DNA of 64,000 bases from Timema cristinae. Its lineage: Eukaryota > Arthropoda > Insecta > Phasmatodea > Timematidae. Both the position numbers and the translations under genes were made by a program. This document shows, in pieces, positions 1 through 11,003 of the stretch; position 1 is the stretch's first letter; the number at the start of each line of letters is the position of its first letter. The stretch is from positions 90,215,588-90,279,587 of the forward strand of contig JBCFYV010000012.1 in the NCBI GenBank assembly GCA_039000515.1, read 5' to 3'. The notes below the pieces were generated by a model, which was not told the DNA's origin, did not search any database, and was given only the letters and a program-made list of their open reading frames with translations.

Positions 1-546
1 ATGGGGAGTAAGTAGTTACATTATCACAGGTTACAGATTTAACAAGATACACTTGCCTTAGGTGTATGTTTAGATCATTTTTAAATGCTAAGAAAAGAAG
101 AAAGGAAGTTTGAGGCATTTGAAACCAATTCAAACTGAAGGTTTGTGGTGTTGTTAGTACATAATTATTTCAATTATTAGATCATCCATTATTATGTGAA
201 TCTAGGAAACGAGAAACATTTATAAAAAAAAGCACACTAATTTAGTACTATGCTAACATATGTTTTCAATATATACAATTCCATTTAATCAATAGTTTGT
301 AATGTCCCTGATTTGACCCTAAAGAATATTTGAAAGCATTGACAATATTCTCCTCTTAATTATTTTAATATATACATTTTTTTATTTGAATTTTATATTT
401 TATTACTTGGCGCTTAAAGCACGTCTTCTTCTAAATTATTCATATATCATAGTTACCAGATTCTAACTAGGAAATTACTAGTTATTTCTTGTTGTTAAGT
501 TCACGCCCTGAAGTAAGGAGGCATCAGCTACTGTAACTAACTTCAG
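1..546. other. AT-rich DNA without a recognised feature
   Basis: I see no open frame of interest, tRNA-like box or repeat in this stretch. It is mostly A/T homopolymer-rich sequence. Confidence 0.6.
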
Positions 547-903
547 TGTGTGACATAAAGTTGAGTCAAAATTACAATGTAAAAGTCTTTTAAAATTAAC
601 TTCCTGGTCTGGAACAACCCAGATCATTGTAGATGTTCAATTTGAGGCAGTGTCCGGTTCTCGACCATTCTGTATGCTTCTATACGTTTTCACGAACTAA
701 ACATTCTGGTACGTTCCATTGGGCTGAGTTATATCAAGGTGGTGTAATCTCAGGGCTCACTGTGATGCCAGTCAGTCTCGGACGGACGTGTGTTAGGTGC
801 TCGTTTAGATTGTGTGCAACATGGTCATTTTTCTATTCAAGTATCAATAACTATCATTGAATAAACCAATATCAAACTCTATCTGACGTTAGTTATTTCT
901 ATC
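547..903 (+). mobile_element. LTR-like segment (possible solo or relic LTR)
   Basis: The segment is less AT-rich than its surroundings, begins TGTGTGAC, holds a polyadenylation-type AATAAA at about 859-864, and ends in CA at about 903. A sequence resembling a primer-binding site (AGCCCAATGTCGGGGAG, about 913-929) follows a few bases later. This order (TG, poly-A signal, CA, primer-binding site) is that of a 5' LTR and leader. No second LTR and no gag or pol frame is seen in the window, and the left boundary is a guess. The 75-codon open frame inside looks accidental. Confidence 0.35.
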
Positions 904-908
904 ATAAA

Positions 909-1212
909 AAGTGAAGCCCAATGTCGGGGAGTAATGACTATTTTATAACGTAACAATTGACGAAACAAACGCGGGACAGTTAAATAAGTAAAAATCCCGT
1001 AATGTTATAAATGACTTAAAAACGTGGGCATTTAGCACCAAAAATATTACGTAAGGTGGCAATTGGCGGCCCAAACGAGGGACCAGCTATAAGAACATAA
1101 CAATTGGCGTCCAGCTTGGGTCATAACAATCGGCGTCCAAACAAGGGGACCGTTATGAGAACGTAACAAATGGCACCCAAACCCAGGGCCACCAGCTATA
1201 GTGGCATAACAA
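909..1212 (+). repeat. Degenerate tandem array of primer-binding-site-like units
   Basis: Five to six imperfect units, 30-45 bp apart, follow the pattern 'taacaattggcgtccaaac' then 'aagggacc', for example near 945, 1055, 1095, 1124 and 1160. The core TGGCGNCC...AA..GGGAC resembles the tRNA-Lys-type primer-binding site of LTR retroelements (TGGCGCCC start). The array lies directly downstream of the LTR-like segment, so it may be a tandemly amplified leader. Confidence 0.55.
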
Positions 1213-2030
1213 GTTAGTGTTAAAATAGTGTGTAGTAACTTTCTAAAAATGATTATTTGTTTAATATGTCAAATTTAGTGAGACAATTCAAATATCTTAG
1301 GGCTGGGTTAAGATTATTCAAAGAGTTGACTTCCAAGATAAACTTTGCTGTTAGCCTTGTCTAATATTTTCATTGCTACATAAAAAATATACTGTTTTTA
1401 CTGAGGTTTTAATGATTTATTAGTAAAACTGAATAAACCACAATTGATACATTAAAGTTATTTTCATGCCAATGGAAATTTTAAAGAAGCTCCCGTTTTT
1501 TTTAATATTAGAACTAAAATGTGTTAATCGAGAAGGTACAAATGATTTACTAACAAATTTAATGGAAATAATATAATAAAAATTCACCTGTACAAATCTT
1601 AGGAATAACTGGGATATTATACACACGAATCAAACGTTGCAACGAAGGTAGGTTTTATTCTTTACTTGGCAGAAGCGAAATTGAGATTAATTATTTATAT
1701 TACTGTTTTTCAACTGTGTTGGGGTTAATGGTAGGAAATAAAAGGCAGTTCCTCTCGGGTGTCATTATCAGACGAGACAGGGGGGATACGTTTTCCTCCT
1801 CTCGTCAATAATCTTCTCAAATGGGACATTCTTAGTGTCGTAAAAGAAAATAGTGACTTGTTTTATTCAAAAAATTGAGAAAACCATGGTTTGAGCAATA
1901 CATAAAACTATAGTAACGTAATTGTTTGATAAAAATAAAATTAATTCAGTTATTGTTGGAGATATTTAGGATTTCAATGTTTTATATGAGCATAGCTTAC
2001 AAGTGGGAAGATGTATTTTTGAATATCCTA
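1213..2030. other. AT-rich DNA, no recognised feature
   Basis: One 68-codon minus-strand frame (1420-1626) has the composition expected of random AT-rich DNA. No repeat or RNA-gene signal was seen. Confidence 0.5.
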
Positions 2031-2035
2031 TTTAA

Positions 2036-2080
2036 GTGCGCATGCGCTAAGAACGCCATGTTTTAGTTGTACATGCGCAA
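2036..2080. promoter_or_regulatory. NRF1-like palindrome with nearby half sites
   Basis: A TGCGCATGCGC palindrome (2037-2047) matches the known NRF1 consensus. It is followed by CGCCAT, which is YY1-like on the reverse strand, and a second GCGC half site (ACATGCGCAA) about 30 bp on. Such clusters are typical of metazoan housekeeping promoters and stand out in this AT-rich setting. No adjoining exon was recognised, so promoter function is inference. Confidence 0.25.
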
Positions 2081-2621
2081 TTTCAAGCTACTAGTTAGTC
2101 ACTCCAAGTTTATTTACAAGACTAGTTATATGTATAATAATTTGTTGTCTCAAATATGTTAGTTTTTGTTAATCAATAAAACCATCTTTATTATCATATT
2201 TAACATTCTGAATATCTATTTTAATATTCAACAGTTATCATAGTCATTTATGATTTGATTCTAATATTTTCTAAAGTATAATATTTTTTTGAGTTAGTAA
2301 CAAATATTCAGATACAATTCAATATACATTAATTGTTGATTAGTGATTATTTCTACTGTTATTTAGTGTAACTCTCATAATGAGCCTTGAACTGTGGACA
2401 TTTGTAGCTGCAAGGGGGTTTAAAATTACTTACTGTGTGATTGCTTATTCATAGAAACACTGAAATATCCTGAGATGAACTATTATTTAGTACATTTTTA
2501 TTAATAACCTTTTTTTAAAGCTCTCTGTAGCATTTTTTATTATATTATAAACACATGAAATTGAATATTTTGGTGAAATTTTAGGTCATTTTTGTCAATT
2601 TTAATGAGAATTAACAATATC

Positions 2622-2940
2622 CGACCGCCTCTTTGCTCTAGTTGCCAGAGTTACTGGCTACAGATCCAGTGGTCCCAGGTTCAAACCTCAGCACTTCCAA
2701 AATTTAGCTGTGAAGCAGTGGGTCTGGAACGGGGTCAAACTAAGTCTCGTGAGGACAAATGAGGAGCTACTTGAATAAAGAAGTAACAGATCCTGTTTAG
2801 AAAACTGAGATTAACGGTCAGAGGGCTAATTGTACTTATCACATGTAACCCTATATCTACAAAGGTTGACACTAGCATCGTTAGCGGCGGTGGACGCTCG
2901 GTCGGTATAGCTCGTTTGCGGGCTCGCACCATGGAGTTTT
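2622..2940 (+). mobile_element. tRNA-derived SINE, family D
   Basis: A tRNA-like head has an A-box-like segment near 2634-2650 and a B box (GGTTCAAACC) near 2691. The body shares 'gggtctggaacgggg' and 'cctcgtgaaggcaa'-type blocks with the copies at 9245 and 22903. It ends with a 'cggtcggtatagctcg' block and an A/T-rich tail. Three dispersed copies with the same head, body and tail order support a SINE. Confidence 0.75.
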
Positions 2941-2944
2941 ATTA

Positions 2945-3620
2945 TATTTATATTATTCATTTGGTAAGAAATAATTTGTATCTTAAATTTTAAAGGGAAA
3001 AGAGGTTAATTCCATCCCCCTAATAATTAAAAGCTATTCATCTCTCTCTCAATCGTTTCCTAAAATTTAGTCACTCTTAATTTCTGTATATGCTTGTGGT
3101 AGTGGTAGTGTGTGTGTGTGTGTGTGTGGAGGGGGGTGTTAGGGTGGAAGGGGTGGAGTAGGAGGGTGGCTCTAAAGTGTTTCTGGGAGTCCCCGGGTCT
3201 ACCAAATCGTGAGGAATCCCTTACCACTAGCGATTCACTGTCAAATAACTGCTCATTGCTCAGGGTTATTAATAAGTTGTTAGCCAGTTTACTTTCTCTA
3301 GAATATTGTGGTCGTCAAAAAAATATAATGATAGATTTTTATAAATGTCGACGATAAAGGACCCCCTGAAACTGAAAAAGTAGTTTTCGCGATGCCATGT
3401 GTCTGTGTGTTTCTGTCTCAGCCTGAAACCTAAAATATTTTACTGATCAGACTGAGGTATCTAGGGTTTTCTTAAAGTTTTCCCGAGGTGTTTGGTGTTT
3501 ACACTTTGAATAACAGCTCCAGCCTTCCTAAAAATGAATCATATTTCCATATTTTTACTAAATTTCTACCCCGGTGTCTTGGCTTACAAAGGGCGTAGCT
3601 TGTTTTAGACGCAATCCTGG
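2945..3620. other. Low-complexity spacer with a (GT)n run
   Basis: A GT dinucleotide run lies at about 3109-3128 and is followed by G-rich sequence. The 81-codon frame that starts in the GT run is a low-complexity artefact. Nothing else was recognised. Confidence 0.6.
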
Positions 3621-3622
3621 TC

Positions 3623-5555
3623 TCCTTAAGCAGGGAACGGCAACCATTCGATCGCGATCGACCGGTAGATCACACAGCAATTATCAGTCGATCGCGTAAG
3701 AAAACTAAATAGTATCTAAAAATTTATCTTTTTCCCTTTTTGTGTATTATAAACATGAGAATGTATAAAATTATTTCACTTTTAAATTGACAAAAATACC
3801 ATTGCTCTGTCATAATTTTAATGTTGGTTTGTTCCTGTCTTATTGGCGATGTGTCTAGTAAGCAAACCAAGAGTGAGAGAGATGGATGAAAGTGAAGGCT
3901 TAAACTTTGACATCAACATAAGATATAAGCTTTTTTACGAAGATAAGATTTGTCTAATAACTTTTAGCACAGTGGACCTGCTCCTTTTTCTAGGTATTCT
4001 TAGGCTCTTTGTCGAGTAGTTTTCTATTTCACCATTAGTGAGTTCATGAAAGAGGCTTTTACTGAAATTACTGTGAAACTATTTGCTGAGTTCAAAATTA
4101 AAGAACAAAATATTAAACTATATTGATTCTATTTATGCTGTGGAACACATCCAGCTCAGGACCACAGATTTAATCAAACAACTTAAGGTGGATTTAGAAT
4201 CCTTTTCTTTTCTAACAGTTTACTTATAGGTGGATAAAAGGATTTTGATGGCACAGGTCAACCAAGCATTTTTTTAGGAAACCTACCAACTACAATTTTT
4301 CAAATAAAGAGGATTTTTTTAAATCATACTTATAACCGAAACAATTACAAGACCAAATATTTATGCCAAGAAAATTTTGCTTATCTAAAAATAGCCATCA
4401 TAATTATGAAGCTACTCGTGAATTGAAAGGAATTTATAAGGGATTTCTTTAATTCTCTTAAATGAATTAACAATTTGTATAGTTTCTGAAATTTCGCTGT
4501 ACACTTCACGCTCAAACTATTTTCGGAAAACTCTTATGTATGGATAGTATCACTAAGACTGTTTTAAGGATTTTTAAGAGTACCCACACATTAATAACGG
4601 GGATTGTTTATAGATTTTACAAAAAAAACTGGACTGCCAGTTTGGAAAGCAGCTTCTTCTCATAGATATTCGTCGGTTGAATAATGGCAGAGTCCTTTGG
4701 TCGATTCAAAGAGCTGCTTCCTTAAATAAAATATACGGTTTCTAATATTAATATATGCTCTTTCTAATCAGATCTGGAGGGTCCGAGGTCATTAATATAT
4801 CTTGAATTTTCTTCTTGATACCATGGTTGAAGAACTAAATTTTTAACAAAACGCTAAAGGCCAAAAATCATTAACATAATTTCTGTGTTTTACCATTTCC
4901 ATAAAAATGTACATTTTGAGAAATAATTTTCATAAAAAAGATTATGTAAAATTTGCTTCCTTAAAAATGGGCGATTAATGATTTAGATTTAAAAAAAACT
5001 TTTAGTAGGGATAACCTACTCGAGATCATTGATATAATCTGAGAGCCTAGTTTGCTTGAAGTTTTGTGAAGTTTGGAAAGCTATGACCAATTGCAAGATT
5101 TATTTTTGAATAATGTATCCTTGTGATGTTGATGAAAGATCTCAGAAAATTCATTCTGTCTTCAATCATCTTTAATCTGCTACGTTGGAAATGAAAATCA
5201 TCTCAATACAAAATTATGTTGAAATGGAAACACTTTGTTTAGGTGACTAGCCATTATTTAGAAGTATCCACGTTTCTTATGTTTAAATAACAGTTCTACA
5301 TGTATTATGAACCTTTATAATATTTAGAAGAAAAGTAGTTAATTTTATTTGAAAATACACATTGTATTAAGTCTATATTTTCTTTCTAGATATGATAGGA
5401 AATTAGTACTGGGGAAAGAATTATCTTAAAGAATAAATATAAGGTGTGGACAAAAACAATCAAAATTAAAGTACAGCAACAATAGGGACCGTGGAACCTT
5501 TGGTAGGTTTGTAAATCGATTGGGGCCCAAAAAGTTTGCCGACCCTGACCTAAAG
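3623..5555 (+). mobile_element. hAT-family DNA transposon remnant
   Basis: The left end at 3631 reads CAGGGAACGGCAACC. The right end (to 5547) reads, in reverse complement, CAGGGTCGGCAAAC. These are inverted termini of the CAGGG-CGGCAA type known in hAT elements, about 1.9 kb apart. The flanking octamers TCCTTAAG (3623-3630) and ACCTAAAG (5548-5555) match at six of eight positions, fitting an aged 8-bp hAT target duplication. The interior has short, frame-broken peptide-like stretches (for example around 4080-4200, with 'IDSIYAVEHIQLRTTDLIKQ' in one frame) consistent with a decayed transposase, but I could not assign them firmly. The copy is clearly dead. Confidence 0.7.
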
Positions 5556-5682
5556 TGATCAATTTTTCTTAACATTTTCGGAGGCATACATTATAAATTA
5601 TTGGTAGGACACTAAGATGATAGTTGCCATCAAAATGACCCGCAATAAACCAAATGGTCATACATTTTTATATTCGTGAAGT

Positions 5683-5965
5683 CTGACACCTTAGCTCATT
5701 TGGTAGCGTGTCTGCCTACTGAGCTAAGGGTTCCGGTTCGTTTCATGACATGGCCGAATCTTTATCATTGATGAAAATATGTTTTTACACTTTCACACTG
5801 ATTAATTGACAGCCTAGGACTGGATGTTGTGCCTGTCCTAATCTTAAGTTAGATTATTAGGTTTATGAATCTACCTACCAAGCCGGTAGTGTAAAATCAA
5901 TGGCTTGAATAAAAAACTGAGCCATGTCATATATAAGATGGAAACAGTAATGGATGTAAAGATAC
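5683..5965 (+). mobile_element. tRNA-derived SINE, family B
   Basis: The head has TTAGCTCATTTGGTAG (A box) and GGTTCCGGTTCG (B-box region) some 35 bp apart. The body has the 'ggatgttgtgcctgtcct' block and the 3' end has 'gaaacagtaatggatgt'. All are shared with the minus-strand copies at 6856-7147 and 24483-24760. Confidence 0.8.
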
Positions 5966-5984
5966 TAGTTATTGAACAGTGTAA

Positions 5985-6645
5985 ATAAATTAAGGTGTAT
6001 GTAGGGTGCGATCGTTTTTAAATATAACTGTAACTGCAACTATTGTTTGAGCCAAAAGCAAATAGAAAAGTACATGTCACAGGTCCTCAGGATTTGATTT
6101 TAATTTAAACTTTTGATCGAATGAATTAATTAAAACAATTTAATCTAATCCATATTCATTTATATTTGCATTACTTAATTTGTTGGATGATTCGGGGACA
6201 GATTTCAGGGACAAATGGTTGCCTTACTGTTGATCCCCTTCCTCACTCCTCTTTACTATACATGTAATTGAACTACTCACCCTATTCTCTTTTCTCTCAC
6301 ACCTTTTCCCATCCCTTCTCCTTCAGTGTTTCTACCGAATGACACTTTGTCATGACCGGGATAGAACTTCAAGCCTGTTGACACTTTCCTGTTAATGGAA
6401 CGGATAGTCTTTGTCCTCCGGGCAACAGGCAAGTCCAAGCTCACTTCAATAGATTGTATTCCTTTTCTTTGCTTCCTTGAAGCTATGCTTGAAGTGTTGG
6501 CGGCTAGCCTTTAGGTCGGTGCTTTTTCAAAGAGATATTTGGGCAAGACTTTAGCCAGGGAGAATGAGGGGGAGGTGTTTAGGGCTTACATATCACTCTC
6601 TCGTCTCTCATAACTTTGTATTTAATACTCTTATTTATTAATTTA
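5985..6645. other. Unassigned spacer
   Basis: AT-rich to about 6180, then a pyrimidine-rich, slightly GC-richer stretch (6190-6600) with no sustained open frame. No function is assigned. Confidence 0.5.
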
Positions 6646-6649
6646 AATT

Positions 6650-7270
6650 AGTTGAAAAGTGACTCATGGACACGAGAATCGAACCCAAAAACCTTTGGAT
6701 TAGTGCACCAATGCTCTACTACCGAACTATCGAGGTTTAGTCATATGTTTAAGGTCATTTTTCATCATAGTTTAAGACTGATACTGTGTTATCAATTGAA
6801 TGCTCAAATGTAGCTGACGAATTTCACGCGTCCATCACAGACTATACCTTAAACTTTTTTATTTACATCCATTACTGTTTCCATCCTATGACCCGAGTGT
6901 TTTTTATTAAAGCCATATATTTTTCACTACCGGCTTGCTAGGTCTGTCATAGCTTCATATGCCTTATAATCTAACCTAATACTAGGACAGTCACAACATC
7001 CAGACCCCAGCCGTTAATTTACCAATGTGAAAGGGTAAACTCTAATTTCACTGATGATAAATTGTTCGGCCATGCCGGGAATCAAACCCAGGAGCCTTAG
7101 CTCAGTAGACAGACACACTACCAACTGAGCTAAGGTATTGGATCTAAACCTTAAACTACAAGTGAATGACTAATCATCCCTAGCACGGGACGGATCCTGG
7201 ATAGCTCAGTGGCACGCTAAGCCAAAGGTCCCGAGTTCTTTATCCTTGTTCAGGTGTCATTTTACAATTA
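6650..7270. mobile_element. Foldback element with two outward tRNA-like heads, copy 1
   Basis: The left arm (6655-6845) carries a tRNA-like head on the minus strand (GAATCGAACCC, a B box in reverse). The right arm (7158-7270) carries the matching head on the plus strand (GGATAGCTCAGTGG, an A box). The two arms are inverted relative to each other and extend outward through 'ttgaaaagtgac' and its inverse. A family B SINE (6856-7147) has inserted in the middle. The organisation matches the copy at 22393-22837, including the central 'gccgacgattt' and 'cgtccatca' blocks, so the palindrome belongs to the family and is not an accident of two insertions. Confidence 0.7.
6856..7147 (-). mobile_element. 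SINE family B nested in the foldback element
   Basis: A reverse-strand copy with the GGTTCGATT-type B box read in reverse near 7075-7090 and the A box near 7125. The direct repeat ACCTTAAACT flanks it exactly (6846-6855 and 7148-7157). This 10-bp target duplication fixes both ends and shows it arrived after the host element. Confidence 0.85.
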
Positions 7271-7274
7271 AATT

Positions 7275-7800
7275 TAAAATACCTTGATATGTGGTCTCCT
7301 TCATACGGACACTGCCGTAATAACAATGATTTGACACCTTTTATTGATTTTTCCTTTATTAATTGTTTAAATATACAAATTAAGACACAAAAAACTTTTA
7401 AAGCTGGCAATCACTAATTTCTTATTTAAACTGCAATTAGCTAATAAATAGCAAATTTTCGTCAAAATAGCTTTAGTTTTCTAAATCAAACTTATTTATT
7501 TATCTAAAGCATTTTACTTACAAACGAAAGAGTAGTTCATACATGTTGACACATTTTAGGATTTTTTTTCCTTTGAGACTTCCCTCACGCACCGAAAAAT
7601 AGCATTTCTATTATTAAAACTCCAGCCCTTATCTGCAATAACCTCCTACATCATAGGATTGGTACTATATTTTAATTTATAAGCTGCCCAAATCACGTGC
7701 TAAGAGAGTAACTAGTCTCAAAACGGTTCAAACTTGGCCCAACATTAATTTAATACGTATATATATTTTTGTGGAAGTGCATTTTTCTATGTCCTTAATT
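7275..7800. other. AT-rich DNA, no recognised feature
   Basis: No repeat, RNA or coding signal was recognised here. Confidence 0.5.
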
Positions 7801-7804
7801 TACC

Positions 7805-8035
7805 TAATATTACCACCCTGCTGGGCTACCCGCTCATTTAATTTAGTGAAGTGGGAGCAGTAAATTAGAATTTATATTAAATGTACCAAAATGTGTATGG
7901 AGGTAGGATGATAAACCATATCAGGAAAAAATAGGCCTCATTGCATCTTGTAGGGATTGGAACCGTGACACCCTCGTCACTGGCAAACCAGAATATATGG
8001 GCCTGACATTTAGCACGCGTGTTCACCAATCTGAG
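7805..8035 (-). mobile_element. tRNA-like SINE fragment
   Basis: On the minus strand a B-box-like GGTTCCAATCCC lies near 7960-7972, with an A-box-like TTGGTGAACACG upstream near 8015-8028. The downstream body ends near a 'gggtagcccagcagggtgg' block that recalls the 3' tail of family A. This is a single diverged copy. Confidence 0.45.
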
Positions 8036-8039
8036 TACT

Positions 8040-8640
8040 TTTCTTGTTAATAACACAATATATATTTTTAAACTAAGATCTGGTGAGTTATTTCAAACCA
8101 GTGGGAACGAGTACTAAGATGTAAGTCTCTCGCCCCCCCCCCACCCCCACCCCTAATTCTTATCACTCTCCTTGCCACTCATGTATTAAGAGTCATGAGT
8201 GCTGAACGCTCGCCTAGATATCCTGTTTAAACTTTAGTTATTGAACCTCGTAAGCGACTTTCCTTCACCTACTTTATTTTCCGCCTTCTCTACCCTATTT
8301 TTTTTTTAAAGACGTAAACCTGTTTAAATAAAAGATGTGGTTCAGACGCTACGACGGGTGCCTCGACCTACAAAGACTCCGCTCTGAAACGTTGTTTACA
8401 TATTTCAAAACGATGAGACTCGGGCGGGTGCTCGGGCAGAAGGGGAATGAAAGAAAACCCTGGAGTTTGGGAAATATGATTCCGGCACTTGAAGCCGTGC
8501 CCGGAGATACCAATCCCACCGGAACAGTGAACTAAAAAGGGAGGAATGGGGGGGGATCTTGTATGTGTAAGATTTCTACCTTGTTTGTGTCATATAGACT
8601 TGAAATGTTGTGCACAATAGTTGGGAGGGGAAGGGAAGTT
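8040..8640. other. Spacer with C-rich run and a small GC-richer open frame
   Basis: A C-rich run lies at about 8131-8152. An ATG-initiated 66-codon frame (8335-8535) is richer in G+C than its flanks. It resembles no family I know, has no recognised motif, and is not called as a gene. Confidence 0.4.
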
Positions 8641-8796
8641 TAAATTTTAAATTAGTACACGTTTAGAACATTTAGTCTTTTTAACAGGATACGTAAAACT
8701 TCTGAATCGTTGATCACGCTGAATAAATGTCTGGCTCATATATTCCGGTTTGCTGGTGATGGAGGAGTTCTGGGTTAGAATACCAGCAAAGTATAT

Positions 8797-9121
8797 TATT
8801 ATTATTATTACTATTATTATTATTATTATTATTATTATACACCACATCTTACTACCCGTTCGGGTTACACGCACTTACGCTAATGTGTAATGGTAGGGTG
8901 ATTGTGAGATGAAATGGAGGACCTACAGTTTAACGTGGAATCCGAACCACGGTGGAGGCCTGGCATTCCACAAATTCACAAGTTGTGATTAATACACGTC
9001 TTGTCAGAGGTGAAGAAAGGTTTTGGCGATCAGATAAATCTGTTCCGGGACCAAGGATTGAACCCTGTATCCCCAGCAAAAAAGTCTAACACCTTACCCC
9101 TAGACCATCTGGTCTCTCCGA
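8797..9121 (-). mobile_element. tRNA-derived SINE, family A
   Basis: On the minus strand the A box (TGGTCTAGGGG type) lies near 9110 and the B box (GGTTCAATCC type) near 9060. The shared body 'cctccaccgtggttcgga' and the tail CCCGAACGGGTAGTAAGA follow, ending in a (TAA)n tract at 8797-8838. Compared with other copies there is a disruption near 8975-9000. Confidence 0.85.
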
Positions 9122-9244
9122 GTATAATGAAAGTGAGTTTTTCTAACAGGTTTTTACACTCTTCCTTCACGAAAAGGAGGGTACGTTTTCTTTAAACTAT
9201 ACCTTCTAAGTCCATACTTTATTATCTTGATCCTAGCGAGAGAC

Positions 9245-9547
9245 TGTCTCTGTAGTATAGTGGTTAGAGCTCTTAGCTACAGGTCCCGAGTTCGACTCCT
9301 GGCGCAACCAGATTTCTATGTAACGCAATGGGTCTGGAACGGGGTAAGCTCAGCCTCGTGAAGGCAATTATTATTTAAGAACTACGTGAATAAATAAGTA
9401 GCAGTCCCAGTATAAAAAACTGAGATAAATGACCGGAGGGTTCATTGTGATGAGAAAAACATTACACTTTCTCTCCACAAATCTTGGAAGTATCTTCGCC
9501 AAAATGTGGCGGCCGCTCAGTCGGTTGCGAGTTTAAGCAATGGAGTT
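9245..9547 (+). mobile_element. tRNA-derived SINE, family D
   Basis: The head TAGTATAGTGGTTAGAG (A box) and GAGTTCGACTCC (B box) is well preserved. The body 'gggtctggaacgggg', 'cctcgtgaaggcaa' and 'aaaactgagataaatga' matches the copies at 2622 and 22903. Confidence 0.85.
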
Positions 9548-9879
9548 TTTTAAAGTGAGTGACTGGTGGAAAATAGCAATAATGGCATAGGAATGAGTAT
9601 GATAGAAATAGGGAATGTTCGTGAATTTGCGTGGGGAGAGAGAGAGAGAGTGTGTGCAAGACCATTTAGGGAGAAAAAACAAAACTCAGCACACGTGGCT
9701 TAGGCGCAAACATCCTAGTCTTCGGCAAGCCAGACCAGGTGATATCGATGCCTTATCCAGGTAACCACGGGTCTGAGTGATGTGTAATGGAATTACCTTT
9801 GAAGTCTTGGAATTGTTGGCTGCTGGATCGACGAGATCCTTAAAGTGAGACAAATTGTTCCGAGGAAGAAGCATTCTAG

Positions 9880-11003
9880 AGGGGATACAAGTGTTGTAGA
9901 GAGGGAGGAATTGTTCCTGAGAAGGAAAGATGTTGTGAAGCATATAGAAGTGTTGTGAAGAAGGAAGAAATGGTTTAGCAAAGAAGAGACGTGTTATGGA
10001 GAAGGAAGAAGCATTATGTTAAATAGAAGTGTAGTGGAGAGGTAAAAAATGTTTTAGAGAGTGGAAGATGTTATGAAGAAGTGTTATGTAGAAGGAAGAA
10101 GTATTTTGTTAGTTAGAAGTGTTGTGGAGAGGTAAGAAGTGTTGTGTTAGATAGAAGTGTTGTGGAGAGGTAAGAAGTGTTGTGTTAGTTAGAAGTGTTG
10201 TGAAGAGGTAAGAAGCATTTTGTTAGTTATAAGTGTTATGGAGAGATTAGAAGCATTTTGTTAGTTAGAAGTGTTGTGAAGAGATAAGAAGCATTTTGTT
10301 AGTTAGAAGTGTTGTGTAGATGTAAGAAGCATTTTGTTAGTTAGAAGTGTTGTGGAGAGATAAGAAGCATTTTGTTAGTTAGAAGTGTTGTGGAGAGATA
10401 AGAAGCATTTTGTTGGTTAGAAGTGTTGTGTAGAGGTAAGAAACATTTTGTTAGTTAGAAGTGTTGTGGAGAGATAAGAAGCATTTTGTTAGTTAGAAGT
10501 GTTATGAATAGATAAGAAGCATTTTGTTGGTTAGAAGTGTTGTGGAGAGATAAGAAGCATTTTGTTAGTTAGAAGTGTTGTGGAGAGATAAGAAGCATTT
10601 TGTTAGTTAGAAGTGTTATGAAGAGATAAGAAGCATTTTGTTAGTTAGAAGTGTTGTGTAGATGTAAGAAGCATTTTGTTAGTTAGAAGTGTTGTGGAGA
10701 GATAAGAAGCATTTTGTTAGTTAGAAGTGCTGTGGAGAGATAAGAAGCATTTTGTTGGTTAGAAGTGTTGTGTAGAGGTAAGAAACATTTTGTTAGTTAG
10801 AAGTGTTGTGGAGAGATAAGAAGCATTTTGTTAGTTAGAAGTGTTATGAAGAGATAAGAAGCATTTTGTTGGTTAGAAGTGTTGTGTAGAGGTAAGAAGC
10901 ATTTTGTTAGTTAGAAGTGTTGTGGAGAGATAAGAAGCATTTTGTTAGTTAGAAGTGTTATGGAGAGATAAGAAGCATTTTGTTAGTTAGAAGTGTTGTG
11001 GAG
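9880..11003. repeat. Minisatellite, 38-bp unit
   Basis: From about 10085 the unit GTGTTGTGGAGAGATAAGAA plus GCATTTTGTTAGTTAGAA repeats every 38 bp, about 24 times, with unit-to-unit variants. Markers such as 'gtgtagatgtaag' (10314 and 10656) and 'aaacatttt' (10441 and 10783) recur exactly 342 bp apart, which is nine units, so a block of nine was duplicated recently. The left edge (9880-10085) is a decayed form of the same repeat. Confidence 0.95.

Noticed and set aside
8335..8535. 66-codon GC-richer ATG-initiated frame
   Set aside because: No recognisable motif, homologous copy or splice context. It is kept only as a note in the spacer entry.
9001..9195. 64-codon frame across a tRNA-like segment
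   Set aside because: It lies antisense inside a family A SINE.
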